Numbered from the stretch's first letter, positions 7,867-16,891 are shown. The stretch is DNA of 35,469 nt from Vibrio sp. 10N.261.45.E2 (GCF_002875705.1 NZ_MCZZ01000129.1:1-35469), one strand, 5' to 3'. Numbers and translations: made by a program. Notes: generated by a model not told the origin, from the sequence alone.

Positions 7867-8541
7867 CTAAGCCAATAGAAGCGCTTGTAAGTCAGCCAGT
7901 GACTTAACTTGATAATGAGGGTTGATACCCGCAGGCGTTGCCTTTTCTTGGCTGTTTAACCAACAAGTTTCGATACCAAAATCGAGTCCACCGAGAATAT
8001 CTGAATGCGGGTTATCTCCAACCATCAACACTCTTTGCTTAGATGGAAACCCAACCAGCTTATGTGCATATTCGAAAATCTGAGCGTCCGGTTTAGCTAC
8101 CCCTACCTCTTCAGAAATAATCACGTGATCAAAGTAATCCGTCATTCCTGTGCGCTCTAAACGGATTGACTGCAATTCTGTGAAACCGTTAGTGATGATG
8201 CCCATATTCACTTTGCCTTTTAAAGACTCCATCAACTCTTGTGCACCCGGTAATAATGAACAGATATCTGCCATCGCTGTTAAAAATGCACTGTTTAAAG
8301 CAGCCGTTGTTGTTTCTAGTTTCTCGGCCCAACTTTCGAAGCGGGTATGTTTCAGTTGGTCTGCGGTAATACGACCATCTTGGTAATCGACCCAAAGTGG
8401 CAAATTAACCTTTTGGTAAGCCGAATAATCTTGCTCGCTGAAATCTACTCCAAAACGAGAAAACATCAGCTTCATTCCTTGATAAGCATCAAAATGGAAC
8501 AAGGTTTCATCTGCATCAAAGAATATCCAATCGTACTTCAT
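7867..8541 (-). CDS. yjjG: YjjG-type pyrimidine 5'-nucleotidase (HAD phosphatase)
   Basis: This 224-residue HAD-superfamily phosphatase resembles E. coli YjjG nearly throughout. The nucleophile motif is FFDADETLF (Asp9, with acid/base Asp11). Motif II is 'GIITNGFTELQ', the lysine motif is 'VGVAKPD', and the last motif is 'MVGDNPHSDILGG'. YjjG hydrolyses pyrimidine monophosphates such as dUMP and dTMP and helps clear non-canonical nucleotides; that activity is carried over from the family. AGGA stands 7-10 nt upstream of the ATG. It appears to be a single-gene unit ending at the hairpin 7737-7764. Confidence 0.93.
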   Translation of the reverse strand: MKYDWIFFDADETLFHFDAYQGMKLMFSRFGVDFSEQDYSAYQKVNLPLWVDYQDGRITADQLKHTRFESWAEKLETTTAALNSAFLTAMADICSLLPGAQELMESLKGKVNMGIITNGFTELQSIRLERTGMTDYFDHVIISEEVGVAKPDAQIFEYAHKLVGFPSKQRVLMVGDNPHSDILGGLDFGIETCWLNSQEKATPAGINPHYQVKSLADLQALLLA

Positions 8542-8754
8542 TATCTGTCCTATTATTCGCGCTATCTAGCCGTGTTATTTTTGTTCTTTCTTAGCCTCAA
8601 AGGCTAAGTGTGCATTCTACTACCATTTTTGTGAGCCTGAATATAGTTCTAAGAATTTATAGAAAACAAGCAACAAGTAATGATGTATCGCAAATTTTGC
8701 CACATATTAAACCAATACCATACAAGAAACACACGTACTGTACCGGGAGGTACT

Positions 8755-8907
8755 ATGAAGCACTTCTTACCCTCATCCGTCATGCTTACTCCGTTTCTTG
8801 TCAAATATTATGATGAAGAACCGCAAGCTTCTTCTGACGAATATAAAGAAGAGGAATCACCTGCTATAAATTCAGAAAATAAGCAAAAAGAACTAGCTAA
8901 TGAATAA
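8755..8907 (+). CDS. Small unknown protein, 50 residues
   Basis: The ORF starts at an ATG with GGGAGGT 4-5 nt upstream, one of the strongest ribosome binding sites in the window. The N-terminal half is hydrophobic with a short aromatic patch (MLTPFLVKYY). The C-terminal half is rich in Glu, Asp, Ser and Lys and probably disordered. A weak promoter candidate is TTGCCA (8697-8702) with TACAAG 18 nt on. It lies between yjjG (divergent) and yiaY (same strand, 252 bp downstream, which has its own FNR box), so it is probably a separate unit. I do not recognise the family. Confidence 0.6.
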   Translation: MKHFLPSSVMLTPFLVKYYDEEPQASSDEYKEEESPAINSENKQKELANE

Positions 8908-9079
8908 ATAGCCAGTGAGTAATATCAGTATTTTATCTTTACGGCGATATATAGGGCTAGAATCAATCGACTCTTTAAGATCTATAAATGACAAAGATCA
9001 CATCAAAAAACTATAAAAACGATTGCTATATGCGCCCTATCACACCTCATAGCCACAAAGTGGTACCTTGGGGCCGCTT

Positions 9080-9093
9080 TTGATTCAGATCAA
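9080..9093. promoter_or_regulatory. FNR box upstream of yiaY
   Basis: The sequence TTGATTCAGATCAA is a perfect match to the FNR consensus TTGAT-N4-ATCAA. It is 66 bp upstream of the yiaY ATG. A candidate -10 element, TATAGG, lies at 9121-9126, which would put the box about 46 bp upstream of the transcription start, roughly the spacing of an activating FNR site. It implies anaerobic control of the dehydrogenase. Confidence 0.7.
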
Positions 9094-9158
9094 TGGTCGA
9101 CCAGTTGTTTGCCGACACCATATAGGAAATTAAAAATCATAATTAATGGAGTTTTCCA

Positions 9159-10307
9159 ATGTCTAGTGCTTTTTACATCCCTACAATTAACTTCATGGGA
9201 ACAGGCTGCTTAAAGGATGCTGTTGATAGCATTCAGTCTCAAGGCTTTAAAAAGGGTCTTATCGTTACCGACAAAATCCTAAACCAAATCGGTATGGTTA
9301 AGCAGGTACAAGATCTTCTAAGTCAACGTGATGTTGACGCTGTCGTCTTCGATGGTACTCAACCAAACCCAACTATCACTAACGTGAACGACGGCCTTGA
9401 GCTTCTAACTGACAACGACTGTGACTTTGTTATCTCTCTTGGTGGTGGCTCTCCGCACGACTGTGCAAAAGGCATCGCTCTGGTTGCTTCTAACGGCGGC
9501 CAGATTGCAGATTACGAAGGCGTAGACCAATCTGAAAAACCGATGATGCCGCTTATTGCCATCAACACCACCGCTGGTACAGCTTCTGAAATGACACGTT
9601 TCTGCATCATTACGGATGAAGATCGTCACATTAAGATGGCTATCGTTGATAAGCACACAACACCGCTTATCTCAGTAAACGATCCTGAGTTGATGCTTGC
9701 TAAACCAGCATCACTGACTGCTGCAACGGGTATGGATGCGCTAACACACGCAATCGAAGCTTACGTTTCAATTGCAGCAACGCCAATCACTGACGCCGTC
9801 GCTATTAAAGCAATCGAACTTGTGCAAGCACACCTAAGAACGGCAGTGGCACACGGCGAAGACATTGAAGCTCGTGAACAGATGGCTTACGCACAGTTCA
9901 TGGCAGGTATGGCTTTCAACAACGCTTCACTGGGTTACGTTCATGCTATGGCGCACCAACTGGGTGGCTTCTACGACCTGCCACACGGCGTATGTAACGC
10001 TATCTTGCTTCCACACGTTCAACGCTACAACGCGCAAGTTTGCCCAGAGCGTCTACGTGATGTTGCAAAAGCAATGGGTGTCAATGTTGAAGGTATGACA
10101 GCAGAGCAAGGCGCAGAAGCGGCGATCAACGCAATTGTTCAACTAGCAAACGATGTCAACATCCCAACAGGTATCGCACAGCTTGGTGCCAAACTTGAAG
10201 ACATCCCGACTCTGTCTGATAACGCACTGAAAGATGCTTGTGGTTTCACTAACCCTAAACAAGCGACTCACGAAGAGATCTCGGCAATCTTCGAAGCGGC
10301 GATGTAA
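9159..10307 (+). CDS. yiaY: Iron-containing alcohol dehydrogenase, YiaY type
   Basis: This 382-residue type III (iron-activated) alcohol dehydrogenase very closely resembles E. coli YiaY and Zymomonas AdhB-like enzymes. The nucleotide-binding motif is [11 protein letters not shown] (residues 95-105). Iron ligands by family position are Asp193, His197, His262 and His276 ('[12 protein letters not shown]', '[19 protein letters not shown]'). It should interconvert small aldehydes and alcohols with NAD(H); YiaY has also been linked to threonine oxidation, so the physiological substrate is open. TGGAG precedes the ATG, and a perfect FNR box lies upstream. Transcription should stop at the hairpin 10376-10410. 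Confidence 0.92.
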   Translation: MSSAFYIPTINFMGTGCLKDAVDSIQSQGFKKGLIVTDKILNQIGMVKQVQDLLSQRDVDAVVFDGTQPNPTITNVNDGLELLTDNDCDFVISLGGGSPHDCAKGIALVASNGGQIADYEGVDQSEKPMMPLIAINTTAGTASEMTRFCIITDEDRHIKMAIVDKHTTPLISVNDPELMLAKPASLTAATGMDALTHAIEAYVSIAATPITDAVAIKAIELVQAHLRTAVAHGEDIEAREQMAYAQFMAGMAFNNASLGYVHAMAHQLGGFYDLPHGVCNAILLPHVQRYNAQVCPERLRDVAKAMGVNVEGMTAEQGAEAAINAIVQLANDVNIPTGIAQLGAKLEDIPTLSDNALKDACGFTNPKQATHEEISAIFEAAM

Positions 10308-10375
10308 TCTAGACAACTAGTTTTGTTAACCTTTCACGGTTAAACGCTTCTCTAAAAACCAAGAAATATAAACAC

Positions 10376-10410
10376 AAACGGGCTCAACTTCTGAGTCCGT
10401 TTTCTTTTGT
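10376..10410 (+). terminator. Rho-independent terminator of yiaY
   Basis: An 11-bp stem (10376-10386 with 10392-10402, one G-U pair) has loop ACTTC and is followed by TTCTTTTG on the plus strand, about 70 bp after the yiaY stop. Confidence 0.85.
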
Positions 10411-10551
10411 CTGTCTAATCTCTTTCAGATCTTTACCTTCCCCACGCCCTAGAACCGTTAATCAATAGCGACCCATCACGAAAAAGTCGCATTGTTGCGA
10501 TCGCTTGGTTATAGTTAACCTATTGATATACAGAATAACAAACAGGTTCCA

Positions 10552-11475
10552 TTGAGTCGTAGGATAGCTAGCACCTCATTATTGGCGTCACTCATTTCAT
10601 ACTCCGTTCAAGCAGAGGAACAAAATGAGTGTCACAGTCAGCCGTTAGAAGATGTCCCTGTCGAAAAGGCCTACCACTTCCTTAACAGTAAGTTTTGCCA
10701 ACCCGCACTCTGGTTCGACAATTTCTTTGTAGATGACCGTATTACCGAAGATGCCAGAGCGGGTACGTCTGTGCGTTGGTATAACGATTTTATTTATTCT
10801 GAAGGCGGCGATGTCGACTACTCCACAAAACTCAAAGCGCGTTTACACCTTCCCTTTGTAAGTAAACGTCTCAAGTTGATTTACGAATCTGTTAGCGATG
10901 AAGAGTTTTTGGATTTTTTTCCGAAGGATTCTGATGAATTGGAGAGTGCATTAGGCCTGCGTTACGACGCTTACGCCAAAGGCTATAGCAGCTTCAACAT
11001 TAAAGCGACATTACGCCCGCGCATCGAAGCTCGCTACCGTTTTACCTACCCACTCACTACGGATGCGGTATTCAGGTTTACCCAACGGGTATATCGAGAA
11101 AAGAAAGAAACTGGCGAAATCTCTGACATCGATTTTGATCTTTCTTTAAGTGATGATTTCTTAGCTCGATGGTCAAGTTTTGCAGGGTACAACAACGATC
11201 TGAAAGGATGGAACTATGGTACTGGGTTAACCTTATACCATTACCTTGCTCAAGACCAAGCACTTCAATATAGCGCCACGATTAATGCAACGGATGAGCC
11301 TCATAATCACTACGAATACGCTCAGGTTTCGATTACCTACCGGCAAAATGTATGGAAAGAGTGGTTGTTCTATGAGCTCATTCCTCGTTATCAATGGGAA
11401 CGAGAACCCTACGAGAAGCATATCGAAGAAGCCAACATAACCCTTCGGCTTGAAGTGCTTTTCAACAATGTTTAA
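10552..11475 (+). CDS. Secreted protein of unknown function, possibly outer membrane
   Basis: The ORF has 307 residues from a TTG start (10552); an in-frame stop at 10516-10518 limits any upstream extension. With this start the N-terminus is a signal peptide (SRRIASTSLLASLISYSVQA, cleavage probably before EEQNE). AGG 5-8 nt before the TTG could act as ribosome binding site. The rest is rich in alternating aromatic/polar strands (for example 'IEARYRFTYPLTTDAVFRFTQRVY', 'YAQVSITYRQNVW', 'ITLRLEVLF'), which suggests a beta-barrel in the outer membrane. Two cysteines (in NECHS and KFCQP) could form a disulfide. I do not recognise the family. Confidence 0.75.
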   Translation: MSRRIASTSLLASLISYSVQAEEQNECHSQPLEDVPVEKAYHFLNSKFCQPALWFDNFFVDDRITEDARAGTSVRWYNDFIYSEGGDVDYSTKLKARLHLPFVSKRLKLIYESVSDEEFLDFFPKDSDELESALGLRYDAYAKGYSSFNIKATLRPRIEARYRFTYPLTTDAVFRFTQRVYREKKETGEISDIDFDLSLSDDFLARWSSFAGYNNDLKGWNYGTGLTLYHYLAQDQALQYSATINATDEPHNHYEYAQVSITYRQNVWKEWLFYELIPRYQWEREPYEKHIEEANITLRLEVLFNNV

Positions 11476-11579
11476 TCCAATAATGTTTAGCCCAGTAATA
11501 TCCAGTTCACCAACATCGAAGCTCAACTAGGCCTAGTTAGTATTTGTTAGAAGAGCATCGAGAGATAACAACGGAGGCA

Positions 11580-11606
11580 CAAAAAAGCACATCCTGCGAT
11601 GTGCTT
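11580..11606 (-). terminator. Rho-independent terminator of yccF
   Basis: The stem is AAGCACATC / GATGTGCTT (11585-11593 and 11598-11606) with a 4-nt loop. On the minus strand it is followed by a T-run (11581-11586). It lies 30 bp after the yccF stop. Confidence 0.85.
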
Positions 11607-11636
11607 ATTAAGTTCAATCAGGCTGAGAGTGTAAGC

Positions 11637-12071
11637 TTAACCTTTGTAATTTCTTACTCGTGCCGCTTCTGCTTCACGCTTATCAACAACCGTCTTACCG
11701 ATTGGCGCTAGCGAGATAACTGCTAATTTAAGGTGTTGAATAGCAAATGGAATACCGATAATGGTAATGAAACACGCCACTGCTGACATGATGTGACCAA
11801 TCGCAAGCCAGATTCCCGCAAACAAGAACCAAATAACGTTACCAATCACACCTAGCGGACTCGTGCCAATATCCATTTCATTGGTCAGTTCATCACGCGA
11901 AATCGCTTCCTGACCAAATGGGAAGAATGAGAAATTACCCATAACAAAACACGCTCTACCCCATGGAATACCAACGATGGTTAGGAATGCGAGCAGTCCG
12001 AAGAACCACCACGCCAGCCCCATAAATACACCACCGAACAGAAACCAAATGATGTTTCCTATTGTTTTCAT
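11637..12071 (-). CDS. yccF: YccF-family inner membrane protein
   Basis: The protein has 144 residues with two repeated halves, each opening with a similar helix ('IGNIIWFLFGGVFMGLAWW' and 'IGNVIWFLFAGIWLAIGH') and containing a 'IxGIP(W/F)' turn, as in E. coli YccF (about 148 residues). The molecular role of the family is unknown. The open frame extends 25 codons further upstream, but GGAG 7-10 nt before the ATG at 12071, and the match to the family N-terminus (MKTIGN), fix the start here. It is a single-gene unit with its own terminator. Confidence 0.88.
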   Translation of the reverse strand: MKTIGNIIWFLFGGVFMGLAWWFFGLLAFLTIVGIPWGRACFVMGNFSFFPFGQEAISRDELTNEMDIGTSPLGVIGNVIWFLFAGIWLAIGHIMSAVACFITIIGIPFAIQHLKLAVISLAPIGKTVVDKREAEAARVRNYKG

Positions 12072-12318
12072 TCTGTATTCTCCAAATCTTTGAATGCTGT
12101 TTATTTTACATGCCAAGTGAGGCAATACTTTTTCTAATAGGTTCATTATTGTTGAACCTTTATGAACCGTTTATGAATCACTTACATTTTATGTGATTGA
12201 TATACGCCACGGTTCTCTAAATCCACATAGGGCTAAACCCATTTATTTGATACCATACACTCAGATTTTTAGTACCAAAAAGCTAAACAGACACGACAAC
12301 CACTTTAAGGCCGAATTT

Positions 12319-12444
12319 ATGAATAACACTGAGCAACCTAAAAAGAAAATGAAAAACTGGGTGCCAATCGTCTTCTTCGGAGTTCTTAGCACAGTTCCAG
12401 TGTTCATGTTCTTAGTCGACGTGTACATCAACCAGTATATGTAA
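12319..12444 (+). CDS. Putative one-helix membrane mini-protein, 41 residues
   Basis: The frame is open from 12193, but the ATG at 12319 has AAGG about 9 nt upstream and gives a compact product: a short basic N-terminus (NNTEQPKKKMKN), one hydrophobic helix (WVPIVFFGVLSTVPVFMFLV) and a short tail. The positive-inside rule would place the N-terminus in the cytoplasm. A hairpin follows at 12471-12500. The codons are ordinary, but the length makes chance possible. Function unknown. Confidence 0.5.
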   Translation: MNNTEQPKKKMKNWVPIVFFGVLSTVPVFMFLVDVYINQYM

Positions 12445-12470
12445 CACAGCCTATCGTTACGTCTTAATAA

Positions 12471-12500
12471 ATGGATACCGGACCAATTTCCTGTATCCAT
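12471..12500. terminator. Hairpin between convergent mini-protein gene and aldolase-family gene
   Basis: The stem ATGGATAC (12471-12478) / GTATCCAT (12493-12500) may be extended by two G-C pairs inside. The minus strand continues TTTATTAAG, so it may terminate the aldolase-family gene. The plus-strand T-run is weaker. Confidence 0.45.
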
Positions 12501-12534
12501 TAGATCCGTTCTTCTGCGATCAACTCTTCCGTAA

Positions 12535-13611
12535 TCAAATAAGCTCTTCGTTTATTAAATCAAGAATGTCGATCAGCTCATGATCAGGCAAATTCAATAA
12601 GTTATCACCCACATACCATTCAATCTTACATTGGTTTGGCAATTCGCTAATCGCTGGGTTTCCTATCCAAATCTTGTGCTTCTTCGCGATGTTGTCTCGC
12701 ACAATAATGCCGTCTTCGTAGCTCACTGGTAAGTACAGGTGAAGCATATTGACCTGCGGTTGCTGCGGGTTAACGGTGAACTGAGGGTAATCTTGCAGTA
12801 TTTGATACACCTGTTTGGTGCGCTCAAATAAAGCAGGCATCAGTTCTAATCGCTCATCAAACTGCATCGCTGCTGAAACCACATAAGGCGTTCGGTGATA
12901 CACATTACCACCTTGACGCTTCATCCACGCCGATGCTTTCGCTACAAAGGCTTTATCGCCCAGCAGTAATGAACCACCAAGCCCATTAAGACCTTTATAC
13001 AACGAGACATAGGCGCTATCGAAACCCTCAGCAATTTCACTGTATGGCTTTTGGTAATACGCACCACACTCCCACAAACGCGCACCGTCCATATGAAGGT
13101 GAATCGATTGTTCTTTGCAGTATTGCTTGATCGCTTCAAGCTCTTCCCACTCTGGTAATTGGCCGCCAATTTCACGCATCGGCAATTCATATAGAGCGGC
13201 TGCTATCTCATCTGGCCACGCCTTTAAATCATCAACATTCCAAGTACGAAATACATTACCAACAGGAAGCACGTTGAAACGATTTTGGAGCTGATACCCT
13301 TGGCGTTCATGACGCATGATATGGCTCGACTCATGCATCGCTACCACTGGGTTTCTTTTCTCTTGGCACGCGATTTCTAACGCTGTTGGTTGGTTCATGG
13401 TACCGGTAATCACAAACACGGCAGCTTCATAGCCAAGCAGTTCTGCGACCTTGTTTTCAAAGCTTTCGATAAATTCGCCATCACCGTAAATATCATGGCT
13501 CACATTATGTGTTTCACACCATTCAGCCATCTGAGCGAATGTTTGTGCGGGTGTCGGTTCTAGGTGACCAGAAAGCAACAAATCACATTGTTGACGCAAG
13601 TCCATGCTCAT
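12535..13611 (-). CDS. Threonine-aldolase-family PLP enzyme (beta-eliminating lyase fold)
   Basis: The protein has 358 residues with fold-type I PLP features. 'HDIYGDGEFIESFENKVAELLG' matches the substrate loop of threonine aldolases. 'HLHMDGARLWE' carries the PLP-nitrogen aspartate (Asp175), and 'SLYKGLNGLGGSLL' carries the probable Schiff-base Lys206. Genuine LtaE proteins are about 330 residues and start almost at the YGDG region; this one has an N-terminal extension of about 30 residues, so it is a relative and the substrate (threonine, another beta-hydroxy amino acid, or something else) is uncertain. AAAGGA precedes a double ATG (MSM). Confidence 0.8.
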   Translation of the reverse strand: MSMDLRQQCDLLLSGHLEPTPAQTFAQMAEWCETHNVSHDIYGDGEFIESFENKVAELLGYEAAVFVITGTMNQPTALEIACQEKRNPVVAMHESSHIMRHERQGYQLQNRFNVLPVGNVFRTWNVDDLKAWPDEIAAALYELPMREIGGQLPEWEELEAIKQYCKEQSIHLHMDGARLWECGAYYQKPYSEIAEGFDSAYVSLYKGLNGLGGSLLLGDKAFVAKASAWMKRQGGNVYHRTPYVVSAAMQFDERLELMPALFERTKQVYQILQDYPQFTVNPQQPQVNMLHLYLPVSYEDGIIVRDNIAKKHKIWIGNPAISELPNQCKIEWYVGDNLLNLPDHELIDILDLINEELI

Positions 13612-13915
13612 AGTTTTTTCCTTTATTCATTATCGTTCTATGTAGGGTTATTGCATTATTTACGTTACCCACCAACGGTGACATAAAATGCCCATATTCG
13701 CTTTTACTATTCTTGAATAATTAGTTTTACTCAGTCATCGGCTACTTGCCCCTAAAATACACAAAATAGCTGACGCTCTATATAATTAAACACAGAAATA
13801 CACTCGTATCTAAATAGAGAAGTATGGGCCAATTCGTTGTTGTTCAACCATTCTTCTATTATTGTATATCTATAATTCCAATAAATTTTATTCGTTAATG
13901 AACAATGAGGGCTAT

Positions 13916-14533
13916 ATGTCGAAAAATCGAGTCTTGGTGCTATTCGCCCATCCTTCTCAACATCGTTCTGAAGCAAACAAACCCTTATTTGAACAAGCTA
14001 AACGCATTGAAGGCGTTACCTGCGTCGACCTCTATGCCGAGTATCCGACATTCAAAATTAATATCGACCGTGAACAGAAACGCCTGTTAGACCATGACAT
14101 CATCATTTTTCAATTCCCTTTGTATTGGTACTCAACACCGGCGATTCTGAAAGAGTGGCAAGACCTTGTTCTTGAATACGGCTTTGCCTACGGTACCGAT
14201 GGCAACGAACTACAAGGCAAGAATTTGTTATGCAGCATCACTGCAGGGGGCAAAAAAGACGCTTACCAAAGTGATGGCTACAACCATTTCACTATTCGCG
14301 AACTGCTTCACCCAATTGAACAGACCGCTTCATTGTGTGGGATGACCTATCTCGCGCCATTTGCACTATTCGGCTCACGTACCGCTTTGGAAGAAAACCG
14401 CATCCAAGAGCATGTAGATAGCTATAAAGTGCTGTTAGAGGCGCTGGTTGCCGGCGAGATCAATATCAAGAAAGCCAGCAAGGCAGAAAAACTAAACCAC
14501 TATGTAGATGAACTAATGGCAGAGGTTAAATAA
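13916..14533 (+). CDS. KefG/KefF-like NAD(P)H oxidoreductase, ancillary to potassium efflux
   Basis: This 205-residue flavodoxin-like quinone reductase resembles KefF and KefG: 'VLVLFAHPSQHRSEANK', 'DLYAEYPTFKINIDREQ', 'FQFPLYWYSTPAILKEW', 'GFAYGTDGNELQGK'. Such proteins dock on the KefB/KefC channel and are needed for full activity. The frame is open further upstream, but GAGG 5-8 nt before the ATG at 13916 sets the start. The stop codon TAA shares its last base with the start of the next gene (TAATG), so the two genes are translationally coupled, as in enteric kefGB. Confidence 0.87.
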   Translation: MSKNRVLVLFAHPSQHRSEANKPLFEQAKRIEGVTCVDLYAEYPTFKINIDREQKRLLDHDIIIFQFPLYWYSTPAILKEWQDLVLEYGFAYGTDGNELQGKNLLCSITAGGKKDAYQSDGYNHFTIRELLHPIEQTASLCGMTYLAPFALFGSRTALEENRIQEHVDSYKVLLEALVAGEINIKKASKAEKLNHYVDELMAEVK

Positions 14534-16458
14534 TGACGGGATATTTTCTACAAGCATTTATCTACTTAGTTGCAGCAGTCATTGCCGTACCAATTGCTAA
14601 AAGACTGGGCCTTGGTTCTGTATTGGGCTACCTCATAGCCGGTGTTGTGATTGGTCCAATTATTGGCTTAGTGGGTGAAGAGACCACAACCATTCAACAC
14701 TTTGCCGAATTTGGTGTGGTTATGATGCTGTTCTTAGTCGGCCTTGAACTTGAGCCTAAGATGCTTTGGGCAATGAGAAACCGACTAATGGGGCTAGGTG
14801 GTCTGCAAGTTGGTGGCACGACCGCGATTGTAATGGGTATTGCCCTATTCTTCGGCCAGCCTTGGACGATCGCGTTAACTATCGGTTTGATCTTCGCACT
14901 GTCATCAACAGCGATTGTTCTGCAAACGTTTAACGAGAAAGGGTTATCTAAGACGGAAGGCGGCAAGAACGCTTTCTCGGTGTTACTGTTCCAAGATATT
15001 GCCGTCATTCCTATGTTGGCATTCATTCCTCTGTTAGCGCTACCAGAATTAATCGAAGCTGCACAAAGCGCGGTCGCTTCAGCTTCAGATCACCACGAAG
15101 AGCTTAGTCTTGTTGCTGACTTGCCTGGTTGGGCTTATGGCTTAGTGATCACGGCATCTATCGCGATTGTTGTTGTCGGTGGGCACTTTTTGAGTCGTCC
15201 GTTATTCCGCTTTGTTGCGAGCTCGGGCCTGCGTGAAATTTTTACGGCAACCGCACTGATGTTGGTGATTGGTATTGCTGCACTGATGAGCTTGGTCGGG
15301 CTATCACCCGCTTTAGGTACCTTCCTTGCGGGTGTGGTATTGGCGAACAGTGAATTCCGCCACGAACTTGAGTCTAATATTGACCCGTTTAAAGGACTGC
15401 TACTTGGCTTGTTCTTTATTACCGTAGGTGCGGGCATCAACTTTGATGTGCTGTTCAACGACTTTGGTTTGATCATTGGCCTCACTCTTGGCGTTATGCT
15501 TCTCAAAGCCTTGGTGCTATTTACACTGGCGTTAGTCTTCAAAATCAAAAACAGTGACCGTTGGCTATTTACATTGAGCTTGGCGCAAGCCGGTGAGTTT
15601 GGATTTGTACTACTGAGCTTCTCGGCTCAAAACCACGTGTTACCTGCTGACATCGTTCAAACGCTGTCGTTGGTTGTGGCACTTTCAATGTTCCTAACAC
15701 CAGGGTTATTCATTCTATTTGATAAAGTGATTCTTCCTCGCTACGAGCAAAAATCAAACGACCGTGAAGAAGATACCATCGAAGAAAAAGGAACCGTTAT
15801 CATTGCTGGTATCGGTCGATTCGGTCAGATCGTCAACCGATTGCTGGTATCAAACGATGTTAAAACCGTCGTTCTAGACCATCAAGCGAATCAAGTAGAC
15901 GTGTTGCGATCTATCAATATCAAATCCTATTTTGGTGATGCGACTCGTCACGATTTATTGCATACCGCTGGAATCGAAGAAGCCGCCATGCTTGTTGTGG
16001 CTATCGACAACCCAGATTCAAGCGTGGAATTGGTGAAGTATGTAAAACACACCTACCCTAATGTGAAAATCTTGGCTCGCGCATTCGACCGTGGTCATAG
16101 TTACCGCTTAAGAGAAGCTGGCGCTGATTTTGTGGAATCAGAAACGTATCACTCAGCACTTGAAATGGGCGCACAGGCCTTACGTTCGTTAGGTCATCAC
16201 CCATTCTTCGTCGAGCAACAAAAATCGACGTATCAGCGTGTTGAGAGCCGTAAGTCTGAAAAGCTTTACCAAGCTTGGTCTGAAGCGGAAGAGAACCCAC
16301 GCTACGACAACAACTACCGTCAAATTTTCATTCACCTCGAAGAAGCAATGAAAGAAGACATGAAGAAAGATCGTTCAGACAAACACTCTCACTCAGAACG
16401 AGGTTGGACACCACCACCGAAAGGCTATGCAGATTGCTTTGAAGAAGATGAATGCTAG
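14533..16458 (+). CDS. kefB: KefB/KefC-type glutathione-gated K+/H+ antiporter (CPA2)
   Basis: The protein has 641 residues. The N-terminal half has about 12 membrane helices of the monovalent cation:proton antiporter-2 family, including 'FALSSTAIVLQ' (near residue 121), 'NAFSVLLFQDIAVIP' and 'ESNIDPFKGLLLGLFFITVG'. The C-terminal half is a KTN/RCK nucleotide-binding domain (GIGRFGQ near residues 426-432, then 'YFGDATRHDLLHTAGI'). The family releases K+ when glutathione adducts form during electrophile stress. It is closer to E. coli KefB than KefC over the 'EFRHELE' stretch, but the split is not firm in Vibrio. The tail is acidic and His-rich. A terminator follows directly. Confidence 0.9.
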   Translation: MTGYFLQAFIYLVAAVIAVPIAKRLGLGSVLGYLIAGVVIGPIIGLVGEETTTIQHFAEFGVVMMLFLVGLELEPKMLWAMRNRLMGLGGLQVGGTTAIVMGIALFFGQPWTIALTIGLIFALSSTAIVLQTFNEKGLSKTEGGKNAFSVLLFQDIAVIPMLAFIPLLALPELIEAAQSAVASASDHHEELSLVADLPGWAYGLVITASIAIVVVGGHFLSRPLFRFVASSGLREIFTATALMLVIGIAALMSLVGLSPALGTFLAGVVLANSEFRHELESNIDPFKGLLLGLFFITVGAGINFDVLFNDFGLIIGLTLGVMLLKALVLFTLALVFKIKNSDRWLFTLSLAQAGEFGFVLLSFSAQNHVLPADIVQTLSLVVALSMFLTPGLFILFDKVILPRYEQKSNDREEDTIEEKGTVIIAGIGRFGQIVNRLLVSNDVKTVVLDHQANQVDVLRSINIKSYFGDATRHDLLHTAGIEEAAMLVVAIDNPDSSVELVKYVKHTYPNVKILARAFDRGHSYRLREAGADFVESETYHSALEMGAQALRSLGHHPFFVEQQKSTYQRVESRKSEKLYQAWSEAEENPRYDNNYRQIFIHLEEAMKEDMKKDRSDKHSHSERGWTPPPKGYADCFEEDEC

Positions 16459-16479
16459 GAAATTGTTCTAAACGTATCA

Positions 16480-16507
16480 AAAAGCGGCTTTTAAGCCGCT
16501 TTTCTTT
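16480..16507 (+). terminator. Rho-independent terminator of kefG-kefB
   Basis: An 11-bp self-complementary stem (AAAAGCGGCTT / AAGCCGCTTTT) is followed by CTTT. It starts 22 bp after the kefB stop. Confidence 0.88.
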
Positions 16508-16822
16508 ATTTCCCTCTCTACAAAAATCACCTATCACTACCAATCATTACTCCTGATGCAGGTAATCTCACTAATTTATGTGATCTACTTATAATTTTTA
16601 ATTTCTCTTAACTACGCAAAAACGAGTTCATTTTTTACATTTTTGAAACATTCAAACCCCACATAAACCATGCTATAAAAGCGGATATTTATGCGATCGC
16701 TCTATTCTAGAAGCTATCAACGTGTTTTATAGCGACCATTTTCTAAGGGTTGAATTGTATTGCATATATCAAAAACCAACGGACATGCCATCTCAGACCA
16801 ATTCACCACACCAATAACTTGC

Positions 16823-16845
16823 GCTGTGAATTCACAAATCACAGC
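16823..16845. repeat. Inverted repeat in the DUF819 upstream region
   Basis: The arms GCTGTGA (16823-16829) and TCACAGC (16839-16845) are perfectly complementary around 9 nt. A second palindrome, TGTGAATTCACA (16825-16836), overlaps the first arm. The TGTGA/TCACA words are those of CRP sites, but the 9-nt spacing is not the canonical 6. It lies about 47 bp upstream of the candidate -35. Confidence 0.45.
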
Positions 16846-16891
16846 CAACAAAATTAACATAAGCATTTCAAAATGTGTCTATGGTTACAAT

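Noticed and set aside
8985..9010. CRP-like site upstream of yiaY
   Set aside because: Only the right half (AGATCACAT) matches; the left half does not.
11637..12146. YccF protein extended by 25 residues at the N-terminus
   Set aside because: The extension has no ribosome binding site and no family match; the start at 12071 has both.
15135..15548. 137-residue minus-strand ORF antisense to kefB
   Set aside because: It is a frame shadow of a strongly recognised gene and has no family features or ribosome binding site of note.
16823..16845. CRP site in the DUF819 upstream region
   Set aside because: The TGTGA and TCACA words are 9 nt apart instead of 6, so it does not fit the CRP pattern.
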